This document shows, in pieces, positions 41,500-41,598 of a stretch of DNA of 41,598 bases (the first letter of the stretch is position 1; every line of letters begins with the position of its first letter). The stretch lies in NCBI GenBank assembly GCA_003159495.1, contig PLPI01000030.1:11523-53120 (forward strand). The letters run 5' to 3'. The notes beneath the pieces are model-generated. The model saw only the letters and a program-made list of their open reading frames with translations, was not told the origin of the DNA and searched no databases. The DNA is from a candidate division FCPU426 bacterium (lineage in GTDB: Bacteria > Oederibacteriota > PGYV01 > Palsa-1178). A program made the position numbers and the translations under genes.

Positions 41500-41598
41500 T
41501 TGCATACATAGTGTGTTATTTAAAACGGAAAAGTTAAAGCACAAAATTAATAAGTACTGCCTGCAAATGAAGCCTATTTCCTGATTTTTATTAAAATC

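Overview
The window reads as a chromosomal segment of an uncultured, diderm-type bacterium with moderate GC. No rRNA, tRNA, CRISPR or insertion sequence was seen. Several secreted proteins carry long Thr/Pro/Ala-rich linkers, FlgD/T9SS-like C-terminal domains, lipoboxes and CBM modules. This style resembles candidate phyla such as Goldiibacteriota, but that placement is inference from style only. Every gene except the last lies on the minus strand.

Layout, listed by increasing coordinate (minus-strand transcription runs the other way). 62-2329: groES and dnaK, adjacent in one unit. 2517-5698: a three-gene envelope cassette made of a YIDPGTGS-type small membrane protein, a NoeA-like methyltransferase and a membrane-anchored sulfatase-fold protein. 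5834-8908: a secreted clan GH-A, arabinofuranosidase-like glycosidase. 8942-12681: five tightly packed or overlapping membrane genes of unknown function, including a 53-residue protein and a membrane-domain/beta-propeller fusion with an internal lipobox. 12707-14983: secF and secD. 15100-17830: a split transketolase whose N-terminal subunit is fused to a PfkB/ribokinase domain. 17967-20474: a sugar-1-phosphate nucleotidyltransferase fused to a degenerate phosphomannomutase-like domain, with its own promoter and terminator.

20674-39341 is a probable operon of about 18.7 kb read from a consensus sigma70-type promoter at 39394-39422. It encodes a secreted 345-residue protein, a secreted propeller-like protein, a 5,093-residue giant secreted protein and an NHL-repeat lipoprotein. 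The giant protein begins with an NlpC/P60-like peptidase and a SpoIID-like domain. It continues with a hydrophobic non-Ig segment and a long run of Ig, FlgD and FN3-like modules. It ends with two CBM3 modules separated by a Thr-rich linker and a FlgD/T9SS-like tail. Divergent from this operon, a plus-strand lipoprotein with a duplicated domain (39610-41418) starts behind its own promoter, which overlaps a tandem repeat.

The strongest leads are the giant protein's architecture, with peptidoglycan-type modules at one end and cellulose-binding modules at the other, and an in-frame AT-rich insertion in its gene bordered by a 12-bp direct repeat. Others are the ribokinase-transketolase fusion, an apparently inactive phosphomutase domain, and two genes whose promoters predict leaderless mRNAs.
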